A stretch of DNA of 58,204 nucleotides. It comes from Novosphingobium nitrogenifigens DSM 19370. Lineage in GTDB: Bacteria; Pseudomonadota; Alphaproteobacteria; Sphingomonadales; Sphingomonadaceae. This document shows, piece by piece, positions 1-9,937 of the stretch (the stretch's first letter is position 1; each line of letters opens with the position of its first letter). The stretch covers positions 1 to 58,204 of the forward strand of contig NZ_GL876931.1 in NCBI RefSeq assembly GCF_000192575.1, read 5' to 3'. The position numbers and the translations under genes were made by a program. The notes under the pieces are model-generated. The model did no database searches. It saw only the letters and a program-made list of their open reading frames with translations, and was not told where the DNA came from.

Positions 1-131
1 GACTCACCCCGGATCGGCATGAGAATCAGGGCCCTGGGGGATAAAAACGGCACCTCACGCTTTGTTTACCCGGGGCGAGCTAGGAGCTAGCCTCGCTCAC
101 ACGCGCTACCGCCACGCTTTTCGGACAAGAC

Positions 132-1136
132 ATGCCTCAATCCGCACCGACCATCAGCGTGGCCATGAGTGTCTACAACGGCGAGCGTTTTCTCGCCGCC
201 GCGATCGAGAGCGTCCTGGGCCAAACCTTCGAGGATTTCGAATTCCTCATTCTCGAAGACGGCTCGCGCGACGCCACGCGGTCGATCATTGCGCATTATG
301 CCGCACGCGATTCCCGCATCCGCCCGATCTGTCGCGAAAACCGGGGACTCATCACCAGTCTCAACGAATTGCTGGCCAATGCCCGCGCGCCGCTGATCGC
401 CCGTATGGATGCCGACGACATATGCCTGCCGCGTCGCTTCGAACGGCAAGTCGCCTTTCTCGCGGCACATCCCGATGTCGGGGTTCTTGGCACATGGACC
501 GAAGACATCGACGAAGCCGAGGCACCCTATCCGCTCAACGCGCCCGAGCATCCGGTCGATCACGAGGGCTTTCTTGCCGCGATCGAAGCGGGTGCGCCGC
601 TCCTGTGCCATCCGGCCGTCATGTATCGGCGGGACCTCGTTCGCAGTGTGGGCGGCTATCACCGCGCCTTTCGCCATTGCGAGGATCTCGACCTCTGGCT
701 GCGTCTGGCCGGGCTTACTCACATCGCCAACTTGCCCGAGCGTCTGCTGCGCTATCGTCACTATGGCGAGCAGGTCTCCAGTCGCCATGCCACCGTGCAA
801 CAGATCGGGGCAGCCGTTTCCCGTTTTGCCTATGCCGAGCGCAAGGCAGGACGCCCCGACCCGACGGTCGGCCTGAACGAATTGCCGGCCGTCGACGATC
901 TCGACCGACTGTTCGGGCGTCCGGGCGTGGCACGCGAGGTGCGCGCCTTCGTCGCGCCCTCGCTGCTCTATTCGCGTGCCGCGCTCGGTGGCGACGGCTT
1001 TGACATTCTCTGCCGTTTCGTTCGCGAAGGCGGCCAGTGCGAAGGCCTGTGGCGCACCGTCGCCCGCCTGGTCCTTTTCGGATACCCCGGCCGCGCCTTG
1101 CGCCTTGCCCTTCACCTCGCAGCAGCCCGTGGCTGA
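132..1136 (+). CDS. Family 2 glycosyltransferase
   Basis: Predicted GT-A fold glycosyltransferase of 334 residues that would transfer a sugar from a nucleotide-sugar donor onto a growing surface glycan at the cytoplasmic face of the membrane. The N-terminus has the GT2 pattern: SVYNGERFL near residues 13-21, then LILEDGSRD. A metal-binding D-A-D-D motif lies at D93-D96 and is followed by the usual PRRFERQ segment. No membrane segment is evident. It overlaps the next gene, a Wzx-like flippase, by a few bases, and a GT92-like gene follows, so the three probably form one polysaccharide operon. Donor and acceptor cannot be told from the sequence. The 131 bases upstream hold no gene that I can support. 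Confidence 0.88.
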   Translation: MPQSAPTISVAMSVYNGERFLAAAIESVLGQTFEDFEFLILEDGSRDATRSIIAHYAARDSRIRPICRENRGLITSLNELLANARAPLIARMDADDICLPRRFERQVAFLAAHPDVGVLGTWTEDIDEAEAPYPLNAPEHPVDHEGFLAAIEAGAPLLCHPAVMYRRDLVRSVGGYHRAFRHCEDLDLWLRLAGLTHIANLPERLLRYRHYGEQVSSRHATVQQIGAAVSRFAYAERKAGRPDPTVGLNELPAVDDLDRLFGRPGVAREVRAFVAPSLLYSRAALGGDGFDILCRFVREGGQCEGLWRTVARLVLFGYPGRALRLALHLAAARG

Positions 1137-2643
1137 CCCGCAGGCGACGACCGAGGACCGCGAGCCTGCGGCGATGAGCGTGCGCGGCGCGGCGGTCTGG
1201 GCCATGGCGGCCCAGTACCTCTCTTTCGCAATCCAGTTCATCGCCTCGGTGCTGATCTCGCGGCTGTTTCTCAGCCCCGGCGAAGTCGGGTTGTTCTCGA
1301 TCGGGCTTGCGACCGCGCTGATCGTCGCGGTGCTGCAGGACTTCGGCCTTTCCCGTTACATCTCGGGCCTGACCAATCTCGACGAGGACGAAGTTGCGCG
1401 GTGCGGATCGGTCGCGATCCTTTTTTCCCTGCTGATTGCGGCCATCGTCGCGGCGACGGCATGGCCGATGGCGGCAACCTATCACGAGGCGCGCCTGGCG
1501 CCGATCCTGCTGATCATCGCATCCAGCTATCTGTTCGTTCCGCTTTCAGTCGTGCCCATGGCGCTGCTGGCCCGATCGATGCAATTCCGCGGGCATTTCG
1601 CGATCAATGTCACGGCCGCGCTGGTTCAGGGCGGGACGGCGGTCGGCCTTGCTGCGGCGGGATATTCCTCTTTCGCGCTGGCCTGGGCGACCGTTGCGGC
1701 TGCGGCCACGCGGGGCATTGTTGCCCAGATCATCTGCCCGTCATGGCCGCGACGCCTTCGTTTCGACGGCATTCGCGGCGTCGTCGGCTTCGGCGCGCGG
1801 GCCAGCGTACTCTATCTGACCGGAGCACTCGGAACGCGGACGCCCGACCTTATCGTCGGAAAGACGCTGGGGGTCACGGCCGTCGGACTTTACAGCCGCG
1901 CGGTCAGTCTGTCCGACCAGTTCCGCATGCTGATTTCCGGCGCAATCGGCAGTGTCTTCTTTCCCGCATTTGCGCGCATCCGCGATCGCGGAGAGCCGCT
2001 TGGGCCCGCCTATCTGCGCGTCTGTGCGGGATATTCGGGCGTGGTCTGGCCCGGGATGATGGGTCTTGCCCTTGCCTCGGAACCGATCATCCGCCTGCTT
2101 TATGGCCCGGCCTGGCTCCATACCGCGCCACTTCTGGCGATGATCGCGCTTGCCGAAGTCGTGCTGGTAGCCCTGCCCCTGGTCAGCGACCTGCCGATCC
2201 TTGCCGGAAAGCTCAATGCGCTGCTCGCGCGCAATCTGATCGACACGGCCATGTCGGTGATCCTGCTCGGGGTGTTTTCCCACTGGGGCGTGGAGGCGGC
2301 AGCAGGATCACGCATCGCCTATGCCTTGTTCTGGTATGCGCTCTACTTCCGCTTCATGCATCGGGTGGTCGATTTCGAACTCACCGGGTTGTTGCTGATC
2401 TATCTGCGCAGCGGACTTGCCAGTGCAGCCGCGCTGGCGCCGCTCGCCCTGACTTACGTGTTCTGGTCCGGGCCGCAGTCGATCACGCTTGCCGTTCTGG
2501 CTCTCGCCTCGGCGGCGGGCGTCGTGTGCTGGATCATCGCGCTCGCCCTGCTGCGTCATCCGGTCCTTGCCGAAATCCTCGGCATGGCAGCCGCCGTTCC
2601 CGGCGTGCGAAGCTGTGTCCCTGCAAGGTTCAGAGCGGCATGA
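1129..2643 (+). CDS. Wzx-like polysaccharide flippase (MOP superfamily)
   Basis: Polytopic membrane protein of about 504 residues made almost entirely of hydrophobic helices, 12 to 14 by eye, as in lipid-linked oligosaccharide flippases of the polysaccharide transport family. The likely role is moving undecaprenyl-linked repeat units across the inner membrane. The first helix begins near RGAAVWAMAAQYLSFA. I chose the GTG at 1129, which overlaps the stop of the upstream glycosyltransferase. The ATG at 1174 is an equally possible start and would remove 15 residues. The end overlaps the next start as ATGA. The family is well supported; the substrate is inferred from neighbours. Confidence 0.82.
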   Translation: MADPQATTEDREPAAMSVRGAAVWAMAAQYLSFAIQFIASVLISRLFLSPGEVGLFSIGLATALIVAVLQDFGLSRYISGLTNLDEDEVARCGSVAILFSLLIAAIVAATAWPMAATYHEARLAPILLIIASSYLFVPLSVVPMALLARSMQFRGHFAINVTAALVQGGTAVGLAAAGYSSFALAWATVAAAATRGIVAQIICPSWPRRLRFDGIRGVVGFGARASVLYLTGALGTRTPDLIVGKTLGVTAVGLYSRAVSLSDQFRMLISGAIGSVFFPAFARIRDRGEPLGPAYLRVCAGYSGVVWPGMMGLALASEPIIRLLYGPAWLHTAPLLAMIALAEVVLVALPLVSDLPILAGKLNALLARNLIDTAMSVILLGVFSHWGVEAAAGSRIAYALFWYALYFRFMHRVVDFELTGLLLIYLRSGLASAAALAPLALTYVFWSGPQSITLAVLALASAAGVVCWIIALALLRHPVLAEILGMAAAVPGVRSCVPARFRAA

Positions 2644-3806
2644 CGACCACCTCCCTCACCCACACCAAACTCGATCCGGCTGCCGGACTGCGCCGGGAAA
2701 GCCCTCGCCCGACTGCCTTGCGCAATGCCGATTATGAGGGGCAATTCGACTGGAACACGCTGTTCTACGATGTCTATCGCGTCGGCGACCACATGGTGTT
2801 GCAGGGACCGCCCTATTTCAACCTGCTAGGCCCCCTGCTGCGGTCCTCTCCCTTTGACCGCATGTGGAAAGGCTGGTTTTCCCGCCTGCGCCATATCGAG
2901 CGGAACAAGCGCGGGGAAATCTGGCTTCCCTGGCAGGAAAACGAACTCGTTCTGGATGGTCCGATCGGGCTCTACCGCCTGAACGTTCAGCCCGACATGG
3001 CGGATCTTTTCGCCGGGAAGCGCGTTCTCCATACCCTGTCCAAGGACAATGCCCCGCGCTGGATCCACGATTGGATCCAATTCTATCGCGCCGAACACGG
3101 GGCTGACGCGGTCCTCCTCTACGACAACGGCTCGACGGCCTATGCTGCGGCCGAGCTGGAAGCCGACCTTGGCCGCGCATTCCCGGACATGGTCGTGCGT
3201 GTCATCGACTGGCCGTTCAAGTACGGCCCGCAAGGAGGGCTGGCCGGGGCCGTCGGGGGGATCGAAGCCCCATGGGATTCCGATTTCTGCCAGACCGGGT
3301 CACTGCAACACGCGCGCCACCGTTTTTTGCGCAAGGCGGCGAGTGTGCTCAATGTCGATATCGACGAGATGGTGCTGTCCCAAAACGAACGCGCACCCTC
3401 CGACCGATCGATCTTTGCCGCCACCGAACAGAGCGCGGGACGATTCATCAAATTTCCCGGCCAATGGATCAGCGGCGCATCGCCCCATGCGCTCTTGCCC
3501 GAAACCTGCCGCCACGCCGATTTCCTTCACCGTGACCTGACCGAAACGCGGCTCTGCCCCCCCAAATGGTGCATCGTTCCGGCCGCCCATGACTCGGTCC
3601 GCACCAGCTGGTCAGTGCACAATCTGTTCGGATCTCCGCACAATCGCTTTGTCGACGAACAATTCGGCTATCGCCACATGACGGCCATTTCGACCAGCTG
3701 GAAGGAAAAGCGCTGGGAAACCGGCATGTTCGATCCGTCGAAATTTGAGGAGGATACCGCACTGCGCGAAGCCTTTGCCCGCGCGAAGCTCCCCGTTTCG
3801 GCCTGA
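2640..3806 (+). CDS. GT92/DUF23-like glycosyltransferase, third gene of the polysaccharide operon
   Basis: Soluble protein of 388 residues whose ATG overlaps the flippase stop as ATGA, so it is very probably cotranslated. Two features recall family 92 (DUF23-like) glycosyltransferases: a LLYDNGS segment, like their DN-x-S motif, and a distal NVDIDEM segment resembling their metal-binding D-x-D-E. A Gln/His-rich stretch (QTGSLQHARHR) lies between them, where the family usually has conserved polar residues. A sugar-transfer role in the same glycan pathway is inferred. The family assignment rests on short motifs and the operon, so confidence in it is moderate; the reading frame itself is secure. 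Confidence 0.7.
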   Translation: MTTTSLTHTKLDPAAGLRRESPRPTALRNADYEGQFDWNTLFYDVYRVGDHMVLQGPPYFNLLGPLLRSSPFDRMWKGWFSRLRHIERNKRGEIWLPWQENELVLDGPIGLYRLNVQPDMADLFAGKRVLHTLSKDNAPRWIHDWIQFYRAEHGADAVLLYDNGSTAYAAAELEADLGRAFPDMVVRVIDWPFKYGPQGGLAGAVGGIEAPWDSDFCQTGSLQHARHRFLRKAASVLNVDIDEMVLSQNERAPSDRSIFAATEQSAGRFIKFPGQWISGASPHALLPETCRHADFLHRDLTETRLCPPKWCIVPAAHDSVRTSWSVHNLFGSPHNRFVDEQFGYRHMTAISTSWKEKRWETGMFDPSKFEEDTALREAFARAKLPVSA

Positions 3807-3900
3807 GCGCAAAAGCCCCGTTTCCGCACACCTGCGTATCATCCGGCAGTGGCGTTGCCGCGCGGACAGGCGTACAACCTGCGCAGGGAGAGAACATATC

Positions 3901-4920
3901 ATGCGCAACCCGGCTGCACGTTTCGTCGCGGCTGTGGCAAGCGCCGCTTTGGCGCTGGCCTCGACCGCCGCACAGGCAACCACCCCGGCCACTCCGGAAC
4001 CTGCCTCCACGCCTTCTACCCAAACGCCATCGACCGACAGCGAAGTGCTCGGCCTTGCCGTCGATCATCACGACCGCATGACGGTATCCGTCGCGGTCGG
4101 CAACGAGAAAGACACTCACGGCCCGTTCGATTTTCTGGTCGATACCGGGGCCGAACGCACGGTCATCGCCCGCGCGGTTGCCGATGCGGCAGGCCTTTCC
4201 CCGACCGGGCGCGGCCTGATCCTGAGCGTTGCGGGCAAGCGCGAAGTCGATCTGGTCACGATAGAGGCGATCAATCTCGGCCATCGCGCCGTCTATCGCC
4301 TGACCGCGCCGACGCTCGACAAGGCCGACATCGGGGCCGACGGCATTCTCGGGCTCGACGGGTTGCAGGGGCTGCGCGTCCTTCTCGATTTCGCGGGCAA
4401 ACGCATGGCCGTCGGCGACGCGGCAAGCCTGGGCGGCAACGAAGGCTATGACATCGTCATCAAGGCGCGGCGCAAATCCGGGCAGCTGATCATGACCGAT
4501 GCCGTGATCGACGGCGTGCGCACGGCCGTCATCATCGACACCGGCGCCGACACCTCGATCGGCAATCGTGCGCTGCAACGTGCCCTTGCCCATGCCAAGG
4601 GCGATGAAACCGCGCAATTGCTCTCGGTCACGGGACAACGGGTTACCGCCGACATGGGCCTTGCACACAATCTCGACATCGGCGGCCTTACGCTGGTCAA
4701 CACGCTGATCGCCTTTACCGACGCGCCGCCGTTCGAGCGGCTCGGTCTCGGTCGGCGCCCGGCACTGCTCCTCGGCATGGAGCAATTGCGCCTGTTCCAT
4801 CGGGTCGCGATCGACTTTGCCGCGCACCGCATCCTGTTCGAGGTTCCCGACCGGACACCGGCATCGGCAAATGCGGCGTCATCGCGACGTCCGCATCGGG
4901 CCACTGGCACTTCGCGGTAA
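3901..4920 (+). CDS. Secreted retropepsin-like aspartic protease with two DTGA motifs
   Basis: 339-residue protein with an N-terminal Sec signal (Arg near the start, an alanine/leucine core, a likely AQA cleavage site) followed by a Thr/Pro-rich stretch. Two retropepsin-type motifs are present, FLVDTGAE at D81-A84 and IIDTGAD at D213-A216, each followed by a beta-rich segment. Single-domain retropepsins dimerise to build the active site, so two copies in one chain suggest an internal pseudodimer like pepsins. The start follows a GGGAGA ribosome site. It would act in the periplasm or outside the cell. The substrate is unknown. It lies between the polysaccharide genes and an ABC exporter, possibly with its own promoter. 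Confidence 0.8.
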   Translation: MRNPAARFVAAVASAALALASTAAQATTPATPEPASTPSTQTPSTDSEVLGLAVDHHDRMTVSVAVGNEKDTHGPFDFLVDTGAERTVIARAVADAAGLSPTGRGLILSVAGKREVDLVTIEAINLGHRAVYRLTAPTLDKADIGADGILGLDGLQGLRVLLDFAGKRMAVGDAASLGGNEGYDIVIKARRKSGQLIMTDAVIDGVRTAVIIDTGADTSIGNRALQRALAHAKGDETAQLLSVTGQRVTADMGLAHNLDIGGLTLVNTLIAFTDAPPFERLGLGRRPALLLGMEQLRLFHRVAIDFAAHRILFEVPDRTPASANAASSRRPHRATGTSR

Positions 4921-4938
4921 AATCCCTATGTCTGCGAC

Positions 4939-6765
4939 ATGCCGCCCGAAACCGCTTCTTCCGCGCGCGCGCCTCGCCACGATGGCTGGCGTACGCTTCA
5001 GCGCTTCCTTCCCTACCTGTGGCCGCGGGACAATCCCGGGCTGCGCTGGCGGATCATCGTTGCGACCGTCCTGATCCTGATTTCGACCGGGTTTCAGCTG
5101 GCGCTGCCTTATGCGCTCAAATGGGCGGTCGACGCGATGAACGTGACCGGGCCGCGCGTGCTCGGCTTTGTCATGCTGATGGTGCTGGCCTATTCGGCGG
5201 GACGCTTTGCCGGGGTCGCGTTCGACAACTTGCGCAATATCGTGTTCGAGCGCGTGGGGCAGGACGCGACGCGCACTTTGGCAGAGCACGTCTTTGCCCG
5301 CCTGCATCGCCTGTCGCTGCGCTTTCACCTTGCCCGTCGGACCGGCGAAGTGACCAAGGTAATCGAACGCGGGACCAAGAGCATCGACACGATGCTCTAT
5401 TTCATGCTGTTCAACATCGTGCCGACCGTGTTGCAGCTGGTCATCGTCGCGGTGATCTTCTGGATCAATTTCGGGTGGGGACTGGTCGCAGCAACCGCAG
5501 CGGCGGTCGTCGCCTATATCTGGGTCACGCGCACAATCACCAATTGGCGCACCCATTTGCGCGAACGGATGAACCGCCTCGACGGACAGGCGCTGTCCCG
5601 TGCGGTGGACTCGCTGCTCAACTATGAAACGGTAAAGTACTTCGGCGCCGAAGCGCGCGAGGAAGCCCGCTATGCGGCCGCCACGCGGGCCTATGCGGAC
5701 GCTGCCGTCGCCAGCGAAAACAGTCTCGGTGCGCTCAACATCGCCCAGGCGCTGGTCGTCAACATGCTGATGGCAGGCGCCATGGCCTATACCGTCTGGG
5801 GATGGTGGCACGGGACTTATACCGCCGGTCAGCTCGTCTTCGTGCAGACCTACCTGACGCAGCTGTTCCGCCCGCTCGACATGCTCGGCATGGTCTATCG
5901 CACCATTCGCCAGGGTCTTACCGACATGGCGGAAATGTTCCGCCTGATCGACACCCATGTCGAAGTGGCCGACGCCCCCGGTGCGCCCGCGCTGGCGATC
6001 CGCCAGGCTGGAGTTGTCTTCGACAATGTCGTCTTCGGCTACGATCCCGAACGCACAATCCTGCACGGCCTGTCGTTCGAAGTCCCGGCGGGAAGCCGGG
6101 TCGCGATCGTCGGCCCCTCGGGCGCGGGGAAATCGACGATCGGGCGCCTGCTGTTCCGGTTCTATGACCCCCTGTCCGGTCGCATCCTGATCGATGGACA
6201 GGACATTCGCACCGTGACGCAGACGTCGCTGCGCGCGGCACTCGGAATCGTGCCGCAGGATTCGGTGCTGTTCAACGACACCATCGGCTACAACATCGCC
6301 TATGGCCGCGAAGGGGCCACCATGGCCGAAGTCGAAGCCGCCACACGCGGGGCCGCGATTGCCGATTTCATCGGTCGCCTGCCCCAAGGGCTCGATACCG
6401 AAGTGGGCGAGCGCGGGCTCAAGCTGTCGGGCGGGGAAAAGCAGCGCGTGGCGATTGCCCGCACGCTGGTGAAAAATCCGCCGATCCTCCTGTTCGACGA
6501 AGCCACCAGTGCACTCGATACCCGCACGGAACAGGACATTCTGGGCACCTTGCGCGCGGTCGCGGCCAATCGCACCACGATCTCGATCGCGCACCGCCTG
6601 TCGACCATTGCCGATTCCGACAGCATCCTCGTCCTCGAACAGGGGCGCCTTGTCGAACAGGGCAGCCATGCCGAACTGCTGCGGCGCGACGGGCTCTATG
6701 CCGAAATGTGGGCGCGGCAAGCCTCGGAAGGCGGCGAGGAAGATCTGGTCGAGGCCGCGCAATAA
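4939..6765 (+). CDS. Atm1/HMT-type ABC exporter, fused permease and ATPase
   Basis: 608-residue half-transporter: an N-terminal six-helix exporter domain (about residues 30-320) and a C-terminal ATPase. The nucleotide-binding domain shows Walker A GPSGAGKST at 392-400, the signature LSGGEKQRVA, Walker B ILLFDEATSALD and the switch motif SIAHRLST. Overall it resembles bacterial homologues of mitochondrial Atm1, which export glutathione-linked metal or sulfur species; it would act as a homodimer in the inner membrane. The gene starts 18 bases after the protease stop and ends convergently with a DUF1737 gene 15 bases away. Confidence 0.9.
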   Translation: MPPETASSARAPRHDGWRTLQRFLPYLWPRDNPGLRWRIIVATVLILISTGFQLALPYALKWAVDAMNVTGPRVLGFVMLMVLAYSAGRFAGVAFDNLRNIVFERVGQDATRTLAEHVFARLHRLSLRFHLARRTGEVTKVIERGTKSIDTMLYFMLFNIVPTVLQLVIVAVIFWINFGWGLVAATAAAVVAYIWVTRTITNWRTHLRERMNRLDGQALSRAVDSLLNYETVKYFGAEAREEARYAAATRAYADAAVASENSLGALNIAQALVVNMLMAGAMAYTVWGWWHGTYTAGQLVFVQTYLTQLFRPLDMLGMVYRTIRQGLTDMAEMFRLIDTHVEVADAPGAPALAIRQAGVVFDNVVFGYDPERTILHGLSFEVPAGSRVAIVGPSGAGKSTIGRLLFRFYDPLSGRILIDGQDIRTVTQTSLRAALGIVPQDSVLFNDTIGYNIAYGREGATMAEVEAATRGAAIADFIGRLPQGLDTEVGERGLKLSGGEKQRVAIARTLVKNPPILLFDEATSALDTRTEQDILGTLRAVAANRTTISIAHRLSTIADSDSILVLEQGRLVEQGSHAELLRRDGLYAEMWARQASEGGEEDLVEAAQ

Positions 6766-6780
6766 GCGCTTTCCGTCCGG

Positions 6781-6984
6781 TCAGCCTTTCAGGACATCGG
6801 CCTCGTGCCAGACGACGGCCTGCGCCACTTTGACGCAGCCTTCGTTGGCGTCGAACGTCATCGCCGGGGAACCGTAAAGCCGCCAGCCCTGCACCAAGGC
6901 CTCGGACACCCGCTCGCAAAAGGCGCGGTCGTCCTTGCCGGTCAGGAGGCGGTAGATCGGGCGGTCATCAGGGGTCGTGTACAT
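6781..6984 (-). CDS. DUF1737 small protein
   Basis: 67-residue protein with the compact DUF1737 pattern: IYRLLTGKDD near the N-terminus, then CERVSEAL, GWRLYGSP and a terminal AQAVV strand. Proteins of this family are short and soluble and have no assigned function. The ATG at 6984 begins MYTTPDDRP. Longer upstream extensions in the same frame lack family similarity and are not used. It converges with the ABC exporter. The 177 bases between its start and the divergent peptide transporter should hold both promoters, but I could not assign them. Confidence 0.78.
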   Translation of the reverse strand: MYTTPDDRPIYRLLTGKDDRAFCERVSEALVQGWRLYGSPAMTFDANEGCVKVAQAVVWHEADVLKG

Positions 6985-7161
6985 GGGCCAGGGGAATAGC
7001 CCAGGCCCACCGCCATTCCAACCCGCCGCCGATCGTTTACCCAAGCCGTGGCAGGCGCTTGCGCAAGCGGCGGCAGTCGGTAGGCTGTGCCTACAGATCC
7101 CCACCCCACCGACCTGCGACGCGAGGAACCCGGCGCAGGTCGGCATGACCCCGGACCTTCC

Positions 7162-8565
7162 ATGGAATCGTTGACCGATACAGAAGAACGCATCGTGACT
7201 GCCGCCCCTGCGCGCTGGCTGGGGCATCCCCGCGGCCTGTGGGTGATCGGAGGCACCGAGCTTTGGGACCGCATTTCATGGCACGGCATGGTCTCGATGC
7301 TGGTCCTTTACATGACCGGCGAATTGCTCAAGCCCGAACGGATTGCCCATGTCGGGGGATGGAATGCCTATCGCGCCACGCTCGAATGGGTGTTCGGGCC
7401 TCTGGGCAATACCGCGATCGCGACACAGACGTTCTCGCTCTATTTCGCGGCCATCACGTTCCTGCCGCTGATCGGAGGCTGGCTCGGCGACCGCGCGATC
7501 TCGCGACGCACCGGCGTGACCGTCGGCGCACTGGTAATGACGCTCGGCCATTTCCTCATGGCGTTCGACAGCACCTTTCTGGCGGCGCTGCTTTCGCTTT
7601 CGATCGGCGCGGGATTTCTGCGCGGCAATCTCTCACCCCAGATCCGCGCGCTCTATGCCGCAGGCGACAGGCGCCTTGGCGAAGCGTTTCAGGTCTATGC
7701 GATCTGCGTCAACATGGGGGCCTTCATCGCCCCGCTCGCATGCAGCACGGTCGCCAAATACTATGGCTGGCACGCCGGGTTCGCGGTTGCGGGTCTTGGC
7801 ATGCTGATCGGGCTGGTCTGGTATCTCTTCGGATCGCGCCACCTGCCCCCGCAACCGATCCGCGAGAACAAGGCGCTTCGCACGCCTTTCACCACACAGG
7901 ACCGACGCAATCTCGTGGTTCTGGCCCTGCTCTGGCCCTTTTCGGTCGCGTTCTGGACCAGCCAGGCGCAGATCTGGAACGTCTACAATGTCTGGGTGCG
8001 CGACCATGTCGCCATGGATGTCGCCGGATTTGCAGTGCCGGTGCCCTGGCTGCAATCGCTCGACGGACTGGCTCCGGCGGCCTTCATCCCGCTTGTCATC
8101 CTGCTTTTCCGCACCATCGCCCGACGCGGGGACGAGCCGGACACGCTCTTCAAGATGGCGGCCGGGTGCCTTATTTTTGCAGCCGCGACGCTCATTCTCG
8201 CGGCCGGACCGCTGATGGCCGGAACCGATGGCCGCACGCCGATCTGGGGTCCGGTCGTGTTCCACCTCACGTCCAATCTGGGTGCGGCGCTGTTCGTCCC
8301 CTTGATGCAGGCGACGTTCGCCGCGCGGGCGCCCGAACGCCTGCGCGGCACGCTGCTTGGCGTCTATGCCCTGTCGATCACGGCAGCGAGCCTGATCAGC
8401 GGCCCGATGGGGGGCTGGTACGACCATGTGAGCCCGCCGACATTCTGGATCGCGACAGCCGCAATCGTCGGTGTTGCGGGCGTCCTGCTCTTGCTGATCG
8501 CAAGACCGCTGCGCCGCTGGATGGGGCCGGATGCAGAACCTGAGGAAGGCGGCGCCGCCCACTGA
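7162..8565 (+). CDS. POT-family proton-dependent oligopeptide transporter
   Basis: 467-residue major-facilitator-type transporter. The first helix carries the POT signature GTELWDRISWHGM, close to the family's E-x-x-E-R-F/Y-x-Y region, and the remainder shows about 12 to 14 hydrophobic helices with a central polar loop. It should import di- and tripeptides with protons across the inner membrane. The ATG at 7162 (MESLTD) gives a sensible cytoplasmic N-terminus; a GTG at 7196 would also keep the first helix. The gene is monocistronic and ends at a strong hairpin shared with hslU. Confidence 0.85.
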   Translation: MESLTDTEERIVTAAPARWLGHPRGLWVIGGTELWDRISWHGMVSMLVLYMTGELLKPERIAHVGGWNAYRATLEWVFGPLGNTAIATQTFSLYFAAITFLPLIGGWLGDRAISRRTGVTVGALVMTLGHFLMAFDSTFLAALLSLSIGAGFLRGNLSPQIRALYAAGDRRLGEAFQVYAICVNMGAFIAPLACSTVAKYYGWHAGFAVAGLGMLIGLVWYLFGSRHLPPQPIRENKALRTPFTTQDRRNLVVLALLWPFSVAFWTSQAQIWNVYNVWVRDHVAMDVAGFAVPVPWLQSLDGLAPAAFIPLVILLFRTIARRGDEPDTLFKMAAGCLIFAAATLILAAGPLMAGTDGRTPIWGPVVFHLTSNLGAALFVPLMQATFAARAPERLRGTLLGVYALSITAASLISGPMGGWYDHVSPPTFWIATAAIVGVAGVLLLLIARPLRRWMGPDAEPEEGGAAH

Positions 8566-8567
8566 TA

Positions 8568-8601
8568 CCCCCTCCGGCGCATGTGCAGGCGCCGGAGGGG
8601 G
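8568..8601. terminator. Bidirectional hairpin between the peptide transporter and hslU
   Basis: Perfect 13-bp inverted repeat (CCCCCTCCGGCGC and its complement) with an 8-base loop, lying exactly between two convergent genes. There is no clear T tract on either side, so it may act as a bidirectional mRNA-end structure more than a textbook intrinsic terminator. Confidence 0.65.
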
Positions 8602-8616
8602 CGACAGGAAACGTCG

Positions 8617-9918
8617 CTAGAGGATATACTTCGAAAGGTCCGCGTTTCCGGCAAGGCTGGCCAGTCGCTGGGCGACATAGGCTTCGTCGACCGTCACGGT
8701 CGTTCCCACCCGGTCCTCGGCGTCGAAGCTGACTTCCTCGAGCAGCTTTTCCATCACCGTCTGCAAGCGGCGAGCACCGATGTTCTCGACCGCCTCGTTC
8801 ACTTGCGCGGCGGTACGGGCAATCGCCCGGATCGCGTCGGGAGTGAATTCCAGCGCGACTTTCTCGGTTTCGAGCAAGGCGCGGTACTGTTCGACGAGAT
8901 TGGCACGCGTTTCCGAAAGAATGCGCACGAAGTCATCCTCGGACAGACCCTTGAGCTCGACCCGGATCGGCAGACGCCCCTGAAGCTCGGGCAGCATGTC
9001 GCTCGGCTTGGCAACATGGAAAGCACCCGATGCGATGAAGAGCACATGGTCGGTCTTCATCGGGCCGTACTTGGTCGAAACGGTGGTCCCTTCGATCAGC
9101 GGCAGGAGATCGCGCTGCACGCCTTCACGACTGACCGAACCACCGCGAACATCGCTGACGGCGATCTTGTCGATTTCGTCGAGGAAGACGATGCCGTTGG
9201 TTTCCGCATTGGCCAGCGCCACGCGGGCAACGTCGTCCTGGTCCATCCGCTTTTCGGCTTCTTCGTCGACCAGCTTTTCCCAGGCGTCGGGCACCCGCAG
9301 CTTGCGCCGCTTGGTAGGCTGACGGCCGAATGCCTTGCCCATCATGTCCGACAGGTTGATCATGCCGACCCCGCCGCCCATGCCGGGAATTTCCATCGGC
9401 ATCGAGGGACTGTCCTCCACCTCGATCTCGACTTCCACGTCGGCCATCGCGCCTTCGAGAATGCGATTGCGGAAGCTTTCGCGGGTCGCCTCGCTGGCAC
9501 CGTCACCAACCAGAGCCTTGAGCAGGCGATCCATCGCAGCCTTGCTCGCCGCTTCGCGGACGGCCTCGCGACGGCGGGCCTTTTCCAGCCGGATCGCCTC
9601 TTCGGCGAGATCGCGGGCAATCTGTTCGACGTCACGGCCGACATAGCCGACTTCGGTGAACTTGGTCGCCTCGACCTTGACGAAGGGCGCGTCGGCAAGC
9701 TTGGCCAGACGGCGGCTGATCTCGGTCTTGCCGCAGCCCGTGGGCCCGATCATCAGGATGTTCTTGGGGCTGACCTCGTCGCGCAGGGCAGGCGCGAGGT
9801 GCTGGCGGCGCCAGCGATTGCGCAGCGCCACGGCCACGGCGCGCTTGGCGTCCTGCTGCCCGACGATGTGTTCGTCGAGTGCGCGGACAATGGCCTTGGG
9901 AGTAAGATTGTCGTTCAT
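8617..9918 (-). CDS. hslU: HslU, ATPase subunit of the HslUV protease
   Basis: 433-residue AAA+ unfoldase that feeds substrates to HslV. It starts with the conserved [12 protein letters not shown] segment and YIVGQ-like helix (here [18 protein letters not shown]). It has Walker [10 protein letters not shown], the GYVGRDVE pore-loop motif characteristic of HslU, Walker [11 protein letters not shown] and the C-terminal LSKYIL tail that docks into HslV. The length matches the family. It lies 19 bases downstream of hslV on the same strand, forming the standard two-gene heat-shock operon. Identification is secure. Confidence 0.97.
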   Translation of the reverse strand: MNDNLTPKAIVRALDEHIVGQQDAKRAVAVALRNRWRRQHLAPALRDEVSPKNILMIGPTGCGKTEISRRLAKLADAPFVKVEATKFTEVGYVGRDVEQIARDLAEEAIRLEKARRREAVREAASKAAMDRLLKALVGDGASEATRESFRNRILEGAMADVEVEIEVEDSPSMPMEIPGMGGGVGMINLSDMMGKAFGRQPTKRRKLRVPDAWEKLVDEEAEKRMDQDDVARVALANAETNGIVFLDEIDKIAVSDVRGGSVSREGVQRDLLPLIEGTTVSTKYGPMKTDHVLFIASGAFHVAKPSDMLPELQGRLPIRVELKGLSEDDFVRILSETRANLVEQYRALLETEKVALEFTPDAIRAIARTAAQVNEAVENIGARRLQTVMEKLLEEVSFDAEDRVGTTVTVDEAYVAQRLASLAGNADLSKYIL

Positions 9919-9937
9919 GGGCAGGGGATCCCGGGAA

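Noticed and set aside
1..131. Gene upstream of the first glycosyltransferase
   Set aside because: Only short frames without features; the stretch is probably leader or the end of an upstream intergenic region.
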